From Clostridiales bacterium (GTDB lineage Bacteria > Bacillota > Clostridia > Christensenellales > Aristaeellaceae), in the NCBI GenBank assembly GCA_004554085.1, contig SFNY01000005.1, forward strand, positions 1 through 59,340: DNA of 59,340 bases, read 5' to 3'. The translations under genes and the position numbers were made by a program. Shown here piece by piece: positions 50,155 through 57,765 of this stretch. Below the pieces are notes generated by a model that worked only from the letters and a program-made list of their open reading frames with translations, searched no databases and was not told the origin of the DNA. Every line of letters begins with the position of its first letter. Within the stretch, counting starts at the first letter, position 1.

Positions 50155-50498
50155 ATGGAGAGGTGCACGTACATTGTCATTGATCCCAAGTCTCTCTATG
50201 CCTCCGGTGAAAGCGTGGAGCGCGGATTGGATCCCCTGGATGCCCATCCGGTGGTAGCGGACAAGAGCCGGACCGCGGTGTGCGCATCGCCGAGCTGGAC
50301 GAGATGAGCTACCGCAGGCAGTTGTGGACCCACCGCCCGCTGACGGACTTCTGGCGCGTGGGCAGGGGCTATGCCCGGAAGCCGGAGGAGCGCGGCATGT
50401 TCACCATGGGCGACGTGGCGCGGCAGCCCGTGCGGGATGAGGACATACTCTACGACCTGTTCGGCGTGAACGCGGAGCTGCTCATCGACCACGCCTGA
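50155..50498 (+). pseudogene. Decayed Y-family DNA polymerase (UmuC/DinB-like)
   Basis: The 5' part encodes MERCTYIVIDPKSLYASGE and VERGLDPLDAHPVVADKSRT, the start of a clostridial UmuC-type polymerase (family version has IDxKSFYAS). At about 50276 it jumps, with a frame change, to RIAELDEMSYRRQLWTHRPL and RVGRGYARKPEERG, ending VNAELLIDHA-stop, which belongs to the thumb/little-finger region of the same family. The catalytic palm is thus deleted, and the C-terminal domain is gone. GGAGGCGGAGGC still stands before the ATG. Clear inactive remnant. Confidence 0.8.
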
Positions 50499-50506
50499 CC
50501 ATTGAC

Positions 50507-50611
50507 ATGCCTGCCCATCGGGTGATCCTGACGGACGGACGGAAGATCCCCATCGATGACATTCCGGAAATCGACTGCCCTGCGCTTCGCGGGGCGGAAG
50601 CATCCCTTTGA
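50507..50611 (+). pseudogene. C-terminal remnant of a YolD-like protein
   Basis: A 34-codon frame reads HRVILTDGRKIPIDDIPEID, resembling the C-terminus of YolD-like proteins, which are often encoded beside Y-family polymerases. No N-terminal part is present. Its position right after the polymerase remnant supports a common origin by deletion. Confidence 0.5.
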
Positions 50612-50626
50612 CGGAGGAAAACAGAA

Positions 50627-51076
50627 ATGAAGATCGGCGTGATTTCGGACACCCACGGACTGCTGAGCCCGGAGGTCGTGGATAAACTGCAGGGCTGCGA
50701 CGCAATCCTGCACGCGGGCGACGTCAATAAACCCGAAATTCTGGATGCGCTGCGCGCCATTGCGCCGCTGCATGTGGTGCGCGGCAACAACGACAAGGAC
50801 TGGGCGGAGGCGCTGCCCCACAGCCTCACCGTGGAGCTCGGCGGCGTGCGAATTCTGATGATCCACAACAAGCGCGAGCTGCCGAAGGATCTGGGCGACG
50901 CGCAGCTGATCGTGTTCGGCCACTCCCACAAATACTTCGAGCAGACCATCGACGGCCGTCTCTGGCTGAATCCCGGCAGCTGCGGAAAGCGCAGGTTCGA
51001 CCAGGAGATCAGCTTTGCGCTGCTGCACATCGACGGCGGCGCATGGCGCGTGGAGAAGATCGTGCTGAAGCAGTAG
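50627..51076 (+). CDS. Metallophosphoesterase (YfcE/MJ0936 family)
   Basis: A 149-residue phosphodiesterase. The calcineurin-like metal motifs are all present: GVISDTHG (4-11), LHAGDVN (28-34), VRGNND (51-56), IHNKR (where GH is common) and VFGHSHKY (about 97-104), and LNPGS. Length is typical for the short YfcE-type enzymes, which act on phosphodiesters in vitro. GGAGGAAAACAGAA precedes the ATG. Appears intact although it sits between decayed genes. Confidence 0.9.
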   Translation: MKIGVISDTHGLLSPEVVDKLQGCDAILHAGDVNKPEILDALRAIAPLHVVRGNNDKDWAEALPHSLTVELGGVRILMIHNKRELPKDLGDAQLIVFGHSHKYFEQTIDGRLWLNPGSCGKRRFDQEISFALLHIDGGAWRVEKIVLKQ

Positions 51077-51203
51077 CCGTCCATAAAATCGCCTCGATGT
51101 ATGTGGTCATCACCGATGACGAATTGAAGTGTATCAAAAGTGCGCGAGGCAGAGCAATCCGCATCCTGCACTTTGCTCCACCCCGGCTGGAAAGCGTTGA
51201 AGA

Positions 51204-51231
51204 ATCCTCCCCGATTCTGGTCAGGGAGGAT
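51204..51231 (-). terminator. Hairpin after the degV gene
   Basis: ATCCTCCC / GGGAGGAT, an 8-bp stem with 12-base loop, followed on the minus strand by TCTTC. The 51.08-51.20 kb gap before it shows no gene. Confidence 0.5.
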
Positions 51232-51254
51232 GAGATCGTGCCGCCTTCCTCCCG

Positions 51255-52142
51255 TCAGTTGATGCGCTCGTCGCCCCAGAAGAACAGCGCTATGGTGCCG
51301 GGACCGGTGTGGCTGCCGATGGTCGCGCCGATGGGAAAGATTTCCACCTTCCCGTTCAGCTGCGGGAAGCGGCTCTCCACCATCTCCGCGACGGTCTGCG
51401 CGTCCTCCATGCACAGTGAGTGGCCGATGAAGCACCGGCCGCTGTACGCCGTGCCGTTCTCCGCGTGCTGCTCCATCATCTCGACGATGCGCTTGATCAC
51501 CCGACGCTTGCCGCGCTGCTTTTCCCGGGGCGCGAGGTGCCCCTCGTTGTCCATGTTGAGCAGCGGACAGATGTTCAGCACCGTGCCGATCGCGCCCGCC
51601 GCCTTGGAGATTCTGCCGCCGCGCACATAGAAGGACAGGTCGGTAGAGAAGAACCAGTGGTGCATGCGCATCCGGTTTTCCACCACCCACCCGTGCAGCT
51701 CGTCGATGGTGGCTCCCCCGTCGCGCATGTCGGCCAGCGTCTCCATGATCAGGCCGTAGCCGCTGGACGCGCCCAACGAGTCCACCACGTACAGCTTGCG
51801 CTCCGGATACTTCTCCGCCAGCATGTCCCTTGCGATGCAGGCGGAATTGTAGGTGCCCGTCAGTCCCGTGGACAGCGTGACGTGCAGCACGTCCAGCCCC
51901 TGCTTCAGCAGCTCTTCAAAGTGCTACCGGTACTCCTCCACGCTCACCTGGGAGGTTTTCGTCTCCGCACCGCCGGCCATCCTGCGAAACAGCTCCTCCG
52001 AGGACATCGATACGCCCATGTCGTCCCGATACTCCAGGCCGTCCACCGTGTATTTGAAGCATAGATAGCGAAAATCCCGCTCCTGCATGCGCTCCGGGGT
52101 CAGATCCACCGTCGAGCAGCAGCTGAGAACGTATTGATTCAT
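51255..52142 (-). pseudogene. DegV-family fatty-acid-binding protein interrupted by an in-frame TAG
   Basis: Reading 296 codons from ATG 52142 gives a full-length DegV protein except for one TAG at 51926-51924 (codon 73), in VEEYR-stop-HFEELL. DegV features are intact on both sides: SSEELFRRM, STGLTGTYNSA (lipid-binding Ser/Thr region), VVDSLGASSGYG, YVRGGRISK and FIGHS. No frame change occurs. DegV (FakB) proteins bind acyl chains for the FakA kinase. Either a recent nonsense mutation, a sequencing error, or read-through. A start downstream of the TAG would lack the N-terminal fold. TetR gene is divergent. Confidence 0.85.
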
Positions 52143-52154
52143 ATTTCAGACCTC

Positions 52155-52220
52155 CCTTGACACTTTCATAAAATCTGTTATACTTGATACAATTGTATCA
52201 TATCGACCATGCGCCGGCAA
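52155..52220. promoter_or_regulatory. Divergent degV/tetR control region with palindromic operator
   Basis: Plus strand: TTGACA near 52158, 16-bp spacer, TATACT (52180-52185) for the TetR gene. Minus strand: TTGCCG (52220-52215), 17-bp spacer, TACAAT (52197-52192) for degV. A perfect 16-bp palindrome TGATACAATTGTATCA (52185-52200) covers the degV -10 box and touches the tetR -10 box, so a bound regulator would control both. Confidence 0.75.
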
Positions 52221-52277
52221 CGGGCGCATCTGAGACAGTTTGCGCAATTCTGACCCATGAACCCTGGAGGGAGCAGC

Positions 52278-52799
52278 ATGGACAAGCAAAAGGCAGCCAA
52301 CCAGCACGTGAAGCGGTGCATCACCGACGCGCTGTTTTCCCTGATGCGGGAGAAGAACCTGTCCGACATCCGGATCACCGAGCTGATCGCCCGTGCGGGC
52401 GTGGCGCGGGCCTCGTTCTACCGCAACTACCGCGCCAAGGAGGACGTGCTCGTCACGCTGATCCGGGACGTGCTCGATTCATTCAGCGAGGAAATCCGCC
52501 TGGATCAGGGCACGTTCTACACCTATGACAACATCCTATTGAGCTTTCAGTATTTTCAGCGGAACCGGGAGTACGTCCTGAACCTGTACCATTCGGACTT
52601 CGCCTCCGTGCTGCTGGAGGAGCTGAACCGCTTTCACGAGGCGCTGGAGGGCTCCATGCCGGCCGCGTCGGTCGGCAAGTACGCGCTGTACATGTACATC
52701 GGCGCACTGTTCAACACTGCGCTGGTCTGGCTCACCGAGGAGCCGGAAACTCCGCCCGAGACGCTGGCCGAATTCTTCCTGAAGGGATCTCCGATATAA
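52278..52799 (+). CDS. TetR/AcrR-family transcriptional regulator
   Basis: A 173-residue regulator. The N-terminal helix-turn-helix reads ITDALFSLMREKNLSDIRITELIARAGVARASFYRNYRAKEDVL (about 14-57), the classic TetR form. The C-terminal ligand/dimer domain is helical (YILNLYHSDF-like and LYMYIGALFNTALVWL). Divergent from degV, a frequent pairing in Firmicutes, so it may sense acyl chains and control degV; this is inference from position. GGAGGGAGCAGC precedes ATG 52278. Confidence 0.9.
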   Translation: MDKQKAANQHVKRCITDALFSLMREKNLSDIRITELIARAGVARASFYRNYRAKEDVLVTLIRDVLDSFSEEIRLDQGTFYTYDNILLSFQYFQRNREYVLNLYHSDFASVLLEELNRFHEALEGSMPAASVGKYALYMYIGALFNTALVWLTEEPETPPETLAEFFLKGSPI

Positions 52800-53390
52800 G
52801 CCCTGCGCGCGAATCATCTGAAATCGAGGAAGCTCATGGACATGATGATCTTGTCCGCGCCCAGAAGAATCAGATAAGAGGTATCAAACCAGACGCGCTT
52901 CCTGCGCTGAAAAGCTTCATGAAAAAATATGATTGTAGATGATTCATGTGGATGAGAAAGAATTTGTCGACTTTTCGATTTGGATCATATCTGAAAGGTA
53001 TATGAAGACAGTATCGCAAAGGAAGACAAGGTCATGCGTTCTACATTCATTTCTATGGCGATGGTTTTAACGACATGATGACTGCCGTCAGTAGAATCGC
53101 AATCCGCCACCGGACATGGAAATACTGCCTTCCTCTTTTAAAAGCAGCATTTTGCTCTTGGTTTTGGCAAATGTTAAATTTTTGATTATCTCCGATTTTC
53201 CCTCGCGGCACGTCATATTTCAGCATCTGAGAATTGTTAAATTTTTTGTTTTTCTCTTTTTCTCCTCTTGGTTCACGCAGTATACGGAATATTCGCATGA
53301 AGATGTAGACACAATAATTAAGCGGTGTAAATTTTCTTGTCGCAGCGCACAACAAAACAGCAACCTGTTTGTACAGATTGCTGTTTGATT
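52800..53390. other. Gene-free stretch
   Basis: No frame with a believable start, ribosome site or protein character. The right half (about 53100-53390) is AT-rich with poly-T/poly-A tracts (for example TTAAATTTTTTGTTTTTC), unlike the surrounding GC-rich DNA. No hairpins or repeats of note were seen apart from the tRNA-operon end. Confidence 0.6.
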
Positions 53391-53465
53391 TGGAGGTGCC
53401 ACCCGGATTCGGACCGGGGAATGAAGGTTTTGCAGACCTTTGCCTTACCACTTGGCTATGGCACC
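53391..53465 (-). tRNA. tRNA-Cys (GCA)
   Basis: Acceptor GGTGCCA / TGGCACC, discriminator U as expected for Cys, encoded CCA, anticodon loop CTGCAAA (GCA), T arm GGTCCGAATCC. Last gene of the five-tRNA operon. Confidence 0.95.
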
Positions 53466-53472
53466 TAATAAA

Positions 53473-53548
53473 TGGAGCGGTAGACGAGACTCGGACTCGC
53501 GACCTCCACCTTGGCAAGGTGGCGCTCTACCAACTGAGCTACTACCGC
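53473..53548 (-). tRNA. tRNA-Gly (GCC)
   Basis: Acceptor GCGGTAG / CTACCGC, encoded CCA, anticodon loop TTGCCAA (GCC), D arm GCTCAGTTGGTAGAGC, T arm with GAGTCCGAGTC. Confidence 0.95.
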
Positions 53549-53551
53549 AAA

Positions 53552-53627
53552 TGGTGCCTTGGGGCGGAATCGAACCACCGACACTGTGATTTTCAGTCAC
53601 ATGCTCTACCTACTGAGCTACCAAGGC
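53552..53627 (-). tRNA. tRNA-Phe (GAA)
   Basis: Acceptor GCCTTGG / CCAAGGC, encoded CCA, anticodon loop CTGAAAA (GAA), T arm with GGTTCGATTCC. Confidence 0.95.
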
Positions 53628-53630
53628 GAA

Positions 53631-53707
53631 TGGCGATGCGGAAGGGGCTCGAACCCTCGACCTCCAGCGTGACAGGCTGGCATTCTAACCAACTGAACTA
53701 CCGCACC
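53631..53707 (-). tRNA. tRNA-Asp (GTC)
   Basis: Acceptor GGTGCGG / CCGCATC (one G-T pair), discriminator G, encoded CCA, anticodon loop CTGTCAC (GTC), T arm GGGTTCGAGCCC. Confidence 0.95.
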
Positions 53708-53712
53708 ATGCG

Positions 53713-53788
53713 TGGTGGGAACAACAGGGCTCGAACCTGTGACCCTCTGCTTGTAAGGCAGATGCTCTCCCAGCTGAGCTATGCTCCC
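53713..53788 (-). tRNA. tRNA-Val (TAC)
   Basis: Acceptor GGGAGCA / TGTTCCC, encoded CCA, anticodon loop TTACAAG (TAC), T arm CAGGTTCGAGCCCTG. First gene of the operon. Its product is a ligand candidate for the valS T-box. Confidence 0.95.
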
Positions 53789-53817
53789 TGATGTCGTGCA
53801 CTCGCGACGACTCGTAT

Positions 53818-53846
53818 ATAATACAACATAACGCTCGATTTGTCAA
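53818..53846 (-). promoter_or_regulatory. Promoter of the tRNA operon
   Basis: Minus-strand perfect TTGACA (53846-53841), 17-bp spacer, TATTAT (53823-53818), about 30 bases before tRNA-Val. Confidence 0.88.
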
Positions 53847-53855
53847 TACCTATTT

Positions 53856-54060
53856 TCACTTTTTTAGGAATTTTTTTCCGAACCGAAGCCGACAGGCCAT
53901 AAGCAGGAGGATCAGACTCTCAAATGCCGCCTCCAGTATCGACAGCAGGATCGTGAGGATTGAGCCTCTCTTATATTCCCGCAGGCACCCGGCCAAGGTT
54001 TTTTCATAGATCCTCCTCCGTTTATATGCATCGGCCGAGTAAAAGCCGATGTCCAACAGG
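53856..54060 (-). pseudogene. Possible ABC-transporter N-terminal stub
   Basis: A frame of about 65 codons reads IYEKTLAGCLREYKRG then SILTILLSILEAAFESLILLLMA before a basic ending. The pattern of a basic segment followed by a helix with LEAxxELxxPLLMA character resembles the first helix of bacterial ABC exporter subunits, which are often encoded after a marR gene, as here. The rest of the transporter is missing. This reading is tentative; it could be an unrelated small membrane peptide. Confidence 0.35.
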
Positions 54061-54069
54061 CTCTCACTC

Positions 54070-54429
54070 CAAATGACTTGCAACCGCGAGCAGCAGCTCC
54101 TTCGGCTACGCACGCTTCTCTGCGGAAAGAGGTACCAGAATCATCTGCTCGCCGGCCTGCATATTCTTCCGCCTGTCCGCATCAATTGCCTCTGCCTTTG
54201 GCGTAAGCTTCACATTCTTGTTTCACCTGCCCTCACAGGGCCATCATGAAACGTATCCGTTCAGCTCCACCTCCAGAAAGGCCTCGATCTCCTTCTGCGT
54301 GGCCTCACCGCCGCGACTGCCCAGATACGCCAGTACCCAGCTCTGCGCCATGGACAAATTGTACTGTTTCATCTCCGCGCTGGCCTTTACCTTCAGCACG
54401 ATGGATAGCCTCCTTTGCATGTAGCACAC
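54070..54429 (-). pseudogene. Degraded MarR-family regulator
   Basis: The 5' part (54429-54244) reads LKVKASAEMKQYNLSMAQS and WVLAYLGSRGGEATQKEIEAFLEVE, the N-terminal helices and recognition region of MarR. It stops early at VELNGYVS. In another frame, 54215-54070 reads KLTPKAEAIDADRRKN, QAGEQMILVPLSAEK and, after a TAG, PKELLLAVASHLE, the C-terminal dimerisation helices. The DNA-binding wing between them is deleted and the frame is broken twice. Inactive. Confidence 0.75.
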
Positions 54430-54544
54430 GCCCTGTCGAGCCCATTTATCAAAAACTTACATGGGAAAATGAAAACCGCCCTGCGGATTCTCCTCCACAA
54501 GGCGGTTGATTTGCATAACTATGTCGGCATATTTTCCTGCAACC

Positions 54545-55760
54545 TCACAGTGCAATCATGCATGCCGTCTCCACATCGGAGGCCCATGGGAACATGTCCA
54601 CAGGCTGGGCCCACTCCAGGCGGTAGCCCCGTTCCGTCAGCAGCTTCACATCCCGCGCCAGCGTGGACGGGTTGCAGGAGACGTAGGCGACGCGCGGAAT
54701 GCCTGCGTCCGCGATGGCGTTGAGCAGCGCCACGTCCGCACCCTTGCGGGGCGGGTCCAGAATCGCCGCGTCAAAGCGCTCCCCCGCCGCCATGCGCCGG
54801 GGAATCTCCCGTGCCGCGTCGCCGCAGATGAAGCGTGCCCTGTCCTCCAGGCCGTTCCTGCGGGCGTTCTGCTTCGCATTCTCGATGGCCGGCGGCACGA
54901 TCTCCACGCCCAGCGCGAACTCTGCCAGCCTTGCCGCTGCCAGCGTGATCGTGCCCGCGCCGCAGTAGGCGTCCAGCACCCGCACCGGCACACCCTCAGT
55001 GAGCCCCGCGGCCTCCAGCGCCTTCAGGTACAGCTTCTCCGCCTGGGACGGGTTCACCTGGAAGAAGGACTGGGGCGAAAGCTCAAAGCGCAGGCCCAGC
55101 AGCTCGTCCTCCACCGTTCGCCGCCCAGCGAGATGGCCGCACACGCCGTCCAACGCATGCGCCGGGTGGCGGTTCAATTTGCAGAAATACGCCGAACTGA
55201 CCTCCGGCACGTCGCGCATCAGCGCCTCCGCGATGGCGCGCGCCTCGCCCTGCACCGGCGCATCCGCACAGAGCACCGCGGTCGTCTCCCCGGCCCGGTT
55301 CACCCGCGTAACCAGATAGCGCATGCGGCCCGCACAGGCGTAACCACCCAGCCTCTGCTGCATCCACCTGAGCGTGCGGACGCTCTCCTGTCTCTGCAAC
55401 AGACAGTCCTCCAGCGGCAGCACCCTGCGGCTGCCGCCCTCGAAGCTGCCGATGCGCACTTCGCCGTTATGCACCGACACGGCATACTCCGCCTTGTTGC
55501 GGCAGCGTTCGGTTGCGTCGCTGCCGATGGTAGGCAGCACCACGGGCTGCTCCACGCCGCCGATGCGCTCCAGCCCGATCCGGAGAAGGCTCGACCATCC
55601 GAACGAGACGCGCCTCGCAGAACCTTCCGCCGTCGCGCGTCACTTCAATTTCCACCGTTTCACCGGGAAGGGCGCCCGGCACAAAGACCGCGCGCCCATC
55701 CGGGAGCCGACCGACGCCTTGCAATTCGCTGCCGACACCGGTGATCTGAATTCTTTCCAT
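54545..55760 (-). pseudogene. 23S rRNA (uracil-5-)-methyltransferase (RlmD/RumA family), broken by deletion and frameshift
   Basis: From ATG 55760 the frame encodes the TRAM RNA-binding domain (VGSELQGVGRLPDGRAVFV, GALPGETVEIEV) up to VEPSPDR. There, near 55575, it changes frame; the next frame continues LERIGGVEQPVVLPTIGS and then the full methyltransferase domain: SFFQVNPSQAEKLY, LDAYCGAGTITLA, ILDPPRKGAD and catalytic Cys in VSCNPSTLARD. The 30-40 residues expected at the joint, with the CxxxxxCGGCxxxH-type iron-sulfur cysteines, are absent. A product from GTG 55555 (336 residues) would lack TRAM and Fe-S parts. Lies three bases after pfkA on the same strand. Confidence 0.8.
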
Positions 55761-55763
55761 AGA

Positions 55764-56828
55764 TTATGCCCTGGTCATGACGGCCATCACGTCGACCAGC
55801 TCGGCGATGCCGCAGTCCGCCGCGTGCGGGCCCTTCTGCACGTCCGCAAAGGGAACCTCGATCACGTTCATGCCGCGCACGCCCACCGCCACGCCGCTGA
55901 CGTCCTTGTGCAGCAGCTCCACCGCATGCGCGCCCAGCTGGGTGCCCAGGATGCGGTCCTTTGCAGACGGGCTGCCGCCGCGCTGCAGGTAGCCCAGCAC
56001 GGTGGAGCGAGTCTCATGCCCGGAGAGCACCTGAATGATGCGGGCGATCTGGTGGCTGTCAATTTCATCCACGTCGATGTCGCTCAGCTGCGGATGCTGC
56101 GCGCAGAGCTCCGGCAGATTGGTGGTCAGCGAGGACATCGCGCCCTCCGCGAACACCAGAATCATGCTGCGCTTGCCGCGCATTACGCCCCACTTCACGC
56201 GCTCGGCAACCTCCTCGATGCTCCACGGAATCTCCGGCACCATGTACAGCTCCGCGCCGCAGGACAGCGCCGTGTGCAGGGCGATGTCGCCGCAGTTGCG
56301 GCCCATGACCGTAATCAGGCTGGCGCGCTCGTGGGAGTCGCTGGTCTCGCGGATGCGGTTGATGCACTCGCAGGCGGTGTTCAGCGCGGTGTCAAAGCCG
56401 ATGGTATAGTCGGTGTAGGCCAGGTCGTTGTCGATGGTGCCCGGCACGCCCACCGTGGGAAATCCCAGCTTGTTGAGCGCCTCCGCACCCTTATAGGTGC
56501 CATCGCCGCCGATGCACACCAGTCCCTCCACGCCAATGGTCTTCAGGTTCCGGATGGCCTGCTTCTGGTTCTCCACGTTCAGGAAGTCCAGGCAGCGTGC
56601 CGTCATCAGAAAGGTGCCGCCGCGATGGATGCGATTGGACACGCTGGATGCGGTGAGGATCTCAAAATCGTCCCGCTGGTCGGGGCTGCGCATCAGCATG
56701 CCGTTGTAGCCGCGCTTGAAACCGACCACCGACATATCCATATCCAGCGCCGTGCGCACCACCGCACGAATCGCCGCATTCATGCCCGGCGCGTCTCCGC
56801 CAGAGGTCAAAACGCCAATTCGCTTCAT
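55764..56828 (-). CDS. pfkA: ATP-dependent 6-phosphofructokinase
   Basis: Commits fructose 6-phosphate to glycolysis. The 354-residue protein has GVLTSGGDAPGMNAAIR (ATP loop, 5-21), CIGGDGTYKGAE (Gly-Gly-Asp-Gly, about 104-115; GGDGT indicates ATP rather than pyrophosphate use), PGTIDNDL with catalytic Asp (about 128), and MGRNCGDIALHTAL. It is slightly longer than the 320-residue B. subtilis enzyme. AAGGAGG precedes the ATG. Downstream neighbour is the broken methyltransferase, upstream the 71-residue gene. Confidence 0.95.
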   Translation of the reverse strand: MKRIGVLTSGGDAPGMNAAIRAVVRTALDMDMSVVGFKRGYNGMLMRSPDQRDDFEILTASSVSNRIHRGGTFLMTARCLDFLNVENQKQAIRNLKTIGVEGLVCIGGDGTYKGAEALNKLGFPTVGVPGTIDNDLAYTDYTIGFDTALNTACECINRIRETSDSHERASLITVMGRNCGDIALHTALSCGAELYMVPEIPWSIEEVAERVKWGVMRGKRSMILVFAEGAMSSLTTNLPELCAQHPQLSDIDVDEIDSHQIARIIQVLSGHETRSTVLGYLQRGGSPSAKDRILGTQLGAHAVELLHKDVSGVAVGVRGMNVIEVPFADVQKGPHAADCGIAELVDVMAVMTRA

Positions 56829-56846
56829 AAATAATCGCTTTCCTCC

Positions 56847-57062
56847 TTAAAGTCCTCGTTCGCTCAGGAACCTGCGCGCCTCCTCGGCCTCGGAGGCCAG
56901 AACGCGCAGCTCGAATACGCCGGATCCGGTAATCGCTCGGTTGAGCACCCGGACGCGCACAAGAAAGCCCTCGTCGCGCAGCAGCTGTTCTACTGCGTCC
57001 GCCTGTCGCTGGCTGTAGCTCACGCAAACAACCAGCCATAAACCGCCCGAGGTCGCCTTCAT
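56847..57062 (-). CDS. Small conserved protein, 71 residues (DUF2007-like)
   Basis: A short alpha/beta protein: LWLVVCVSYSQRQADAVEQLLRDEGFLVRVRVL, then VFELRVLASEAEEARRFLSERGL. The strand-helix-strand arrangement resembles the small putative signal-transducing proteins that bind near metabolic enzymes, but the match is by shape only. AAAGGAGATGAAATCGC precedes the ATG. It ends 18 bases before pfkA and is probably cotranscribed with it. Confidence 0.75.
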   Translation of the reverse strand: MKATSGGLWLVVCVSYSQRQADAVEQLLRDEGFLVRVRVLNRAITGSGVFELRVLASEAEEARRFLSERGL

Positions 57063-57223
57063 GCGATTTCATCTCCTTTGTATCCATTTTTATTATAGCA
57101 TTTCGAGCGCCATCCTGCAATCCATTGTTTGTCAGTTCCTGATAAAATAACCCGGTAACCTCGCCGTTGACCTGCCGTTCGCGGAATTGAATTGTTAAAT
57201 GTTCTCATTTTCCCCTTCCCCAC

Positions 57224-57252
57224 TGGACAAAGGCATCGTGTTGTGGTATAAT
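57224..57252 (+). promoter_or_regulatory. Promoter of tRNA-Thr/tRNA-Pro
   Basis: TGGACA (57224-57229), 17-bp spacer, TATAAT (57247-57252), 30 bases before tRNA-Thr. Confidence 0.85.
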
Positions 57253-57281
57253 TCTTTACTGTCAGCGGCGATGAGCTGCGT

Positions 57282-57357
57282 GCCGATGTGGCTCAGTTGG
57301 TAGAGCAGCCGATTCGTAATCAGCAGGTCAAGGGTTCGAGTCCCTTCATCGGCTCCA
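57282..57357 (+). tRNA. tRNA-Thr (CGT)
   Basis: Acceptor GCCGATG / CATCGGC, encoded CCA, anticodon loop TTCGTAA (CGT), T arm AGGGTTCGAGTCCCT. One C-A mismatch in the anticodon stem. Confidence 0.93.
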
Positions 57358-57362
57358 TATTT

Positions 57363-57439
57363 CGAGGTGTAGCGCAGTTTGGTAGCGCGTTTGGTTCGGG
57401 ACCAAAAGGTCGCAGGTTCAAATCCTGTCACCTCGACCA
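57363..57439 (+). tRNA. tRNA-Pro (CGG), probable integration target
   Basis: Acceptor CGAGGTG / CACCTCG, encoded CCA, anticodon loop TTCGGGA (CGG), T arm CAGGTTCAAATCCTG. An integrase gene lies 327 bases beyond its 3' end, so this tRNA is the likely attachment site of the element to the right. Confidence 0.95.
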
Positions 57440-57444
57440 GAAAA

Positions 57445-57481
57445 GCGGTGTATTCTGAACGAATACACCGCCGTTTTTTTG
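57445..57481 (+). terminator. Terminator after tRNA-Pro
   Basis: GCGGTGTATTC / GAATACACCGC stem with TGAAC loop, followed by CGTTTTTTTG. Confidence 0.9.
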
Positions 57482-57530
57482 TGCAGTAGGCATAGGTTCT
57501 GCGCCCGAGCGGCTTTACAATCGACCGCCT

Positions 57531-57700
57531 GGGTAACAGATTGGGGAACACTGGGTACAAAGTGGGTCTTTTTGCCCTGGGAATCGCTTCCAGATGCCAT
57601 AGAGTTGTTACCCAAGGCGAGTGCAGCTGTTACCCAACGTGGATGAAGCGTTACCCAACGTGGACGAAGCGTTACCCGGCATGGGTGCAGCTGTTCCCCC
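57531..57700. repeat. GTTACCC direct repeats, probable integrase arm-type sites
   Basis: GTTACCC occurs at 57607, 57629, 57650 and 57671, with a degenerate GTTCCCC at 57693: a period of 21-22 bp, two helical turns. The two middle units are almost identical (GTTACCCAACGTGGA[T/C]GAAGC). Inverted copies GGGTAAC (57531-57537) and GGGTAC (57553-57558) lie nearer the tRNA. Placement between attachment site and integrase gene is that of integrase arm sites. Confidence 0.7.
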
Positions 57701-57765
57701 GGAGAGGTTGAGGTCTGGGTGCTGCGCCGCGGATCGGCGTGGGTGTGCCGATGCCTGGGCGCAGT

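Noticed and set aside
51924..51926. TAG in degV as a selenocysteine- or pyrrolysine-type recoding
   Set aside because: Selenocysteine uses TGA; no pyrrolysine genes or methylamine genes are in the window, and DegV has no functional need at this residue. A plain nonsense mutation is simpler.
53053..53517. A 154-codon minus-strand ORF overlapping the tRNA-Cys and tRNA-Gly genes
   Set aside because: Its first third is tRNA sequence and the remainder an AT-rich gene-free stretch; no ribosome site.
54244..54429. The 61-codon MarR-like ORF as an intact small regulator
   Set aside because: It ends before the DNA-binding wing and the missing C-terminal helices are found in another frame just downstream, so it is a fragment.
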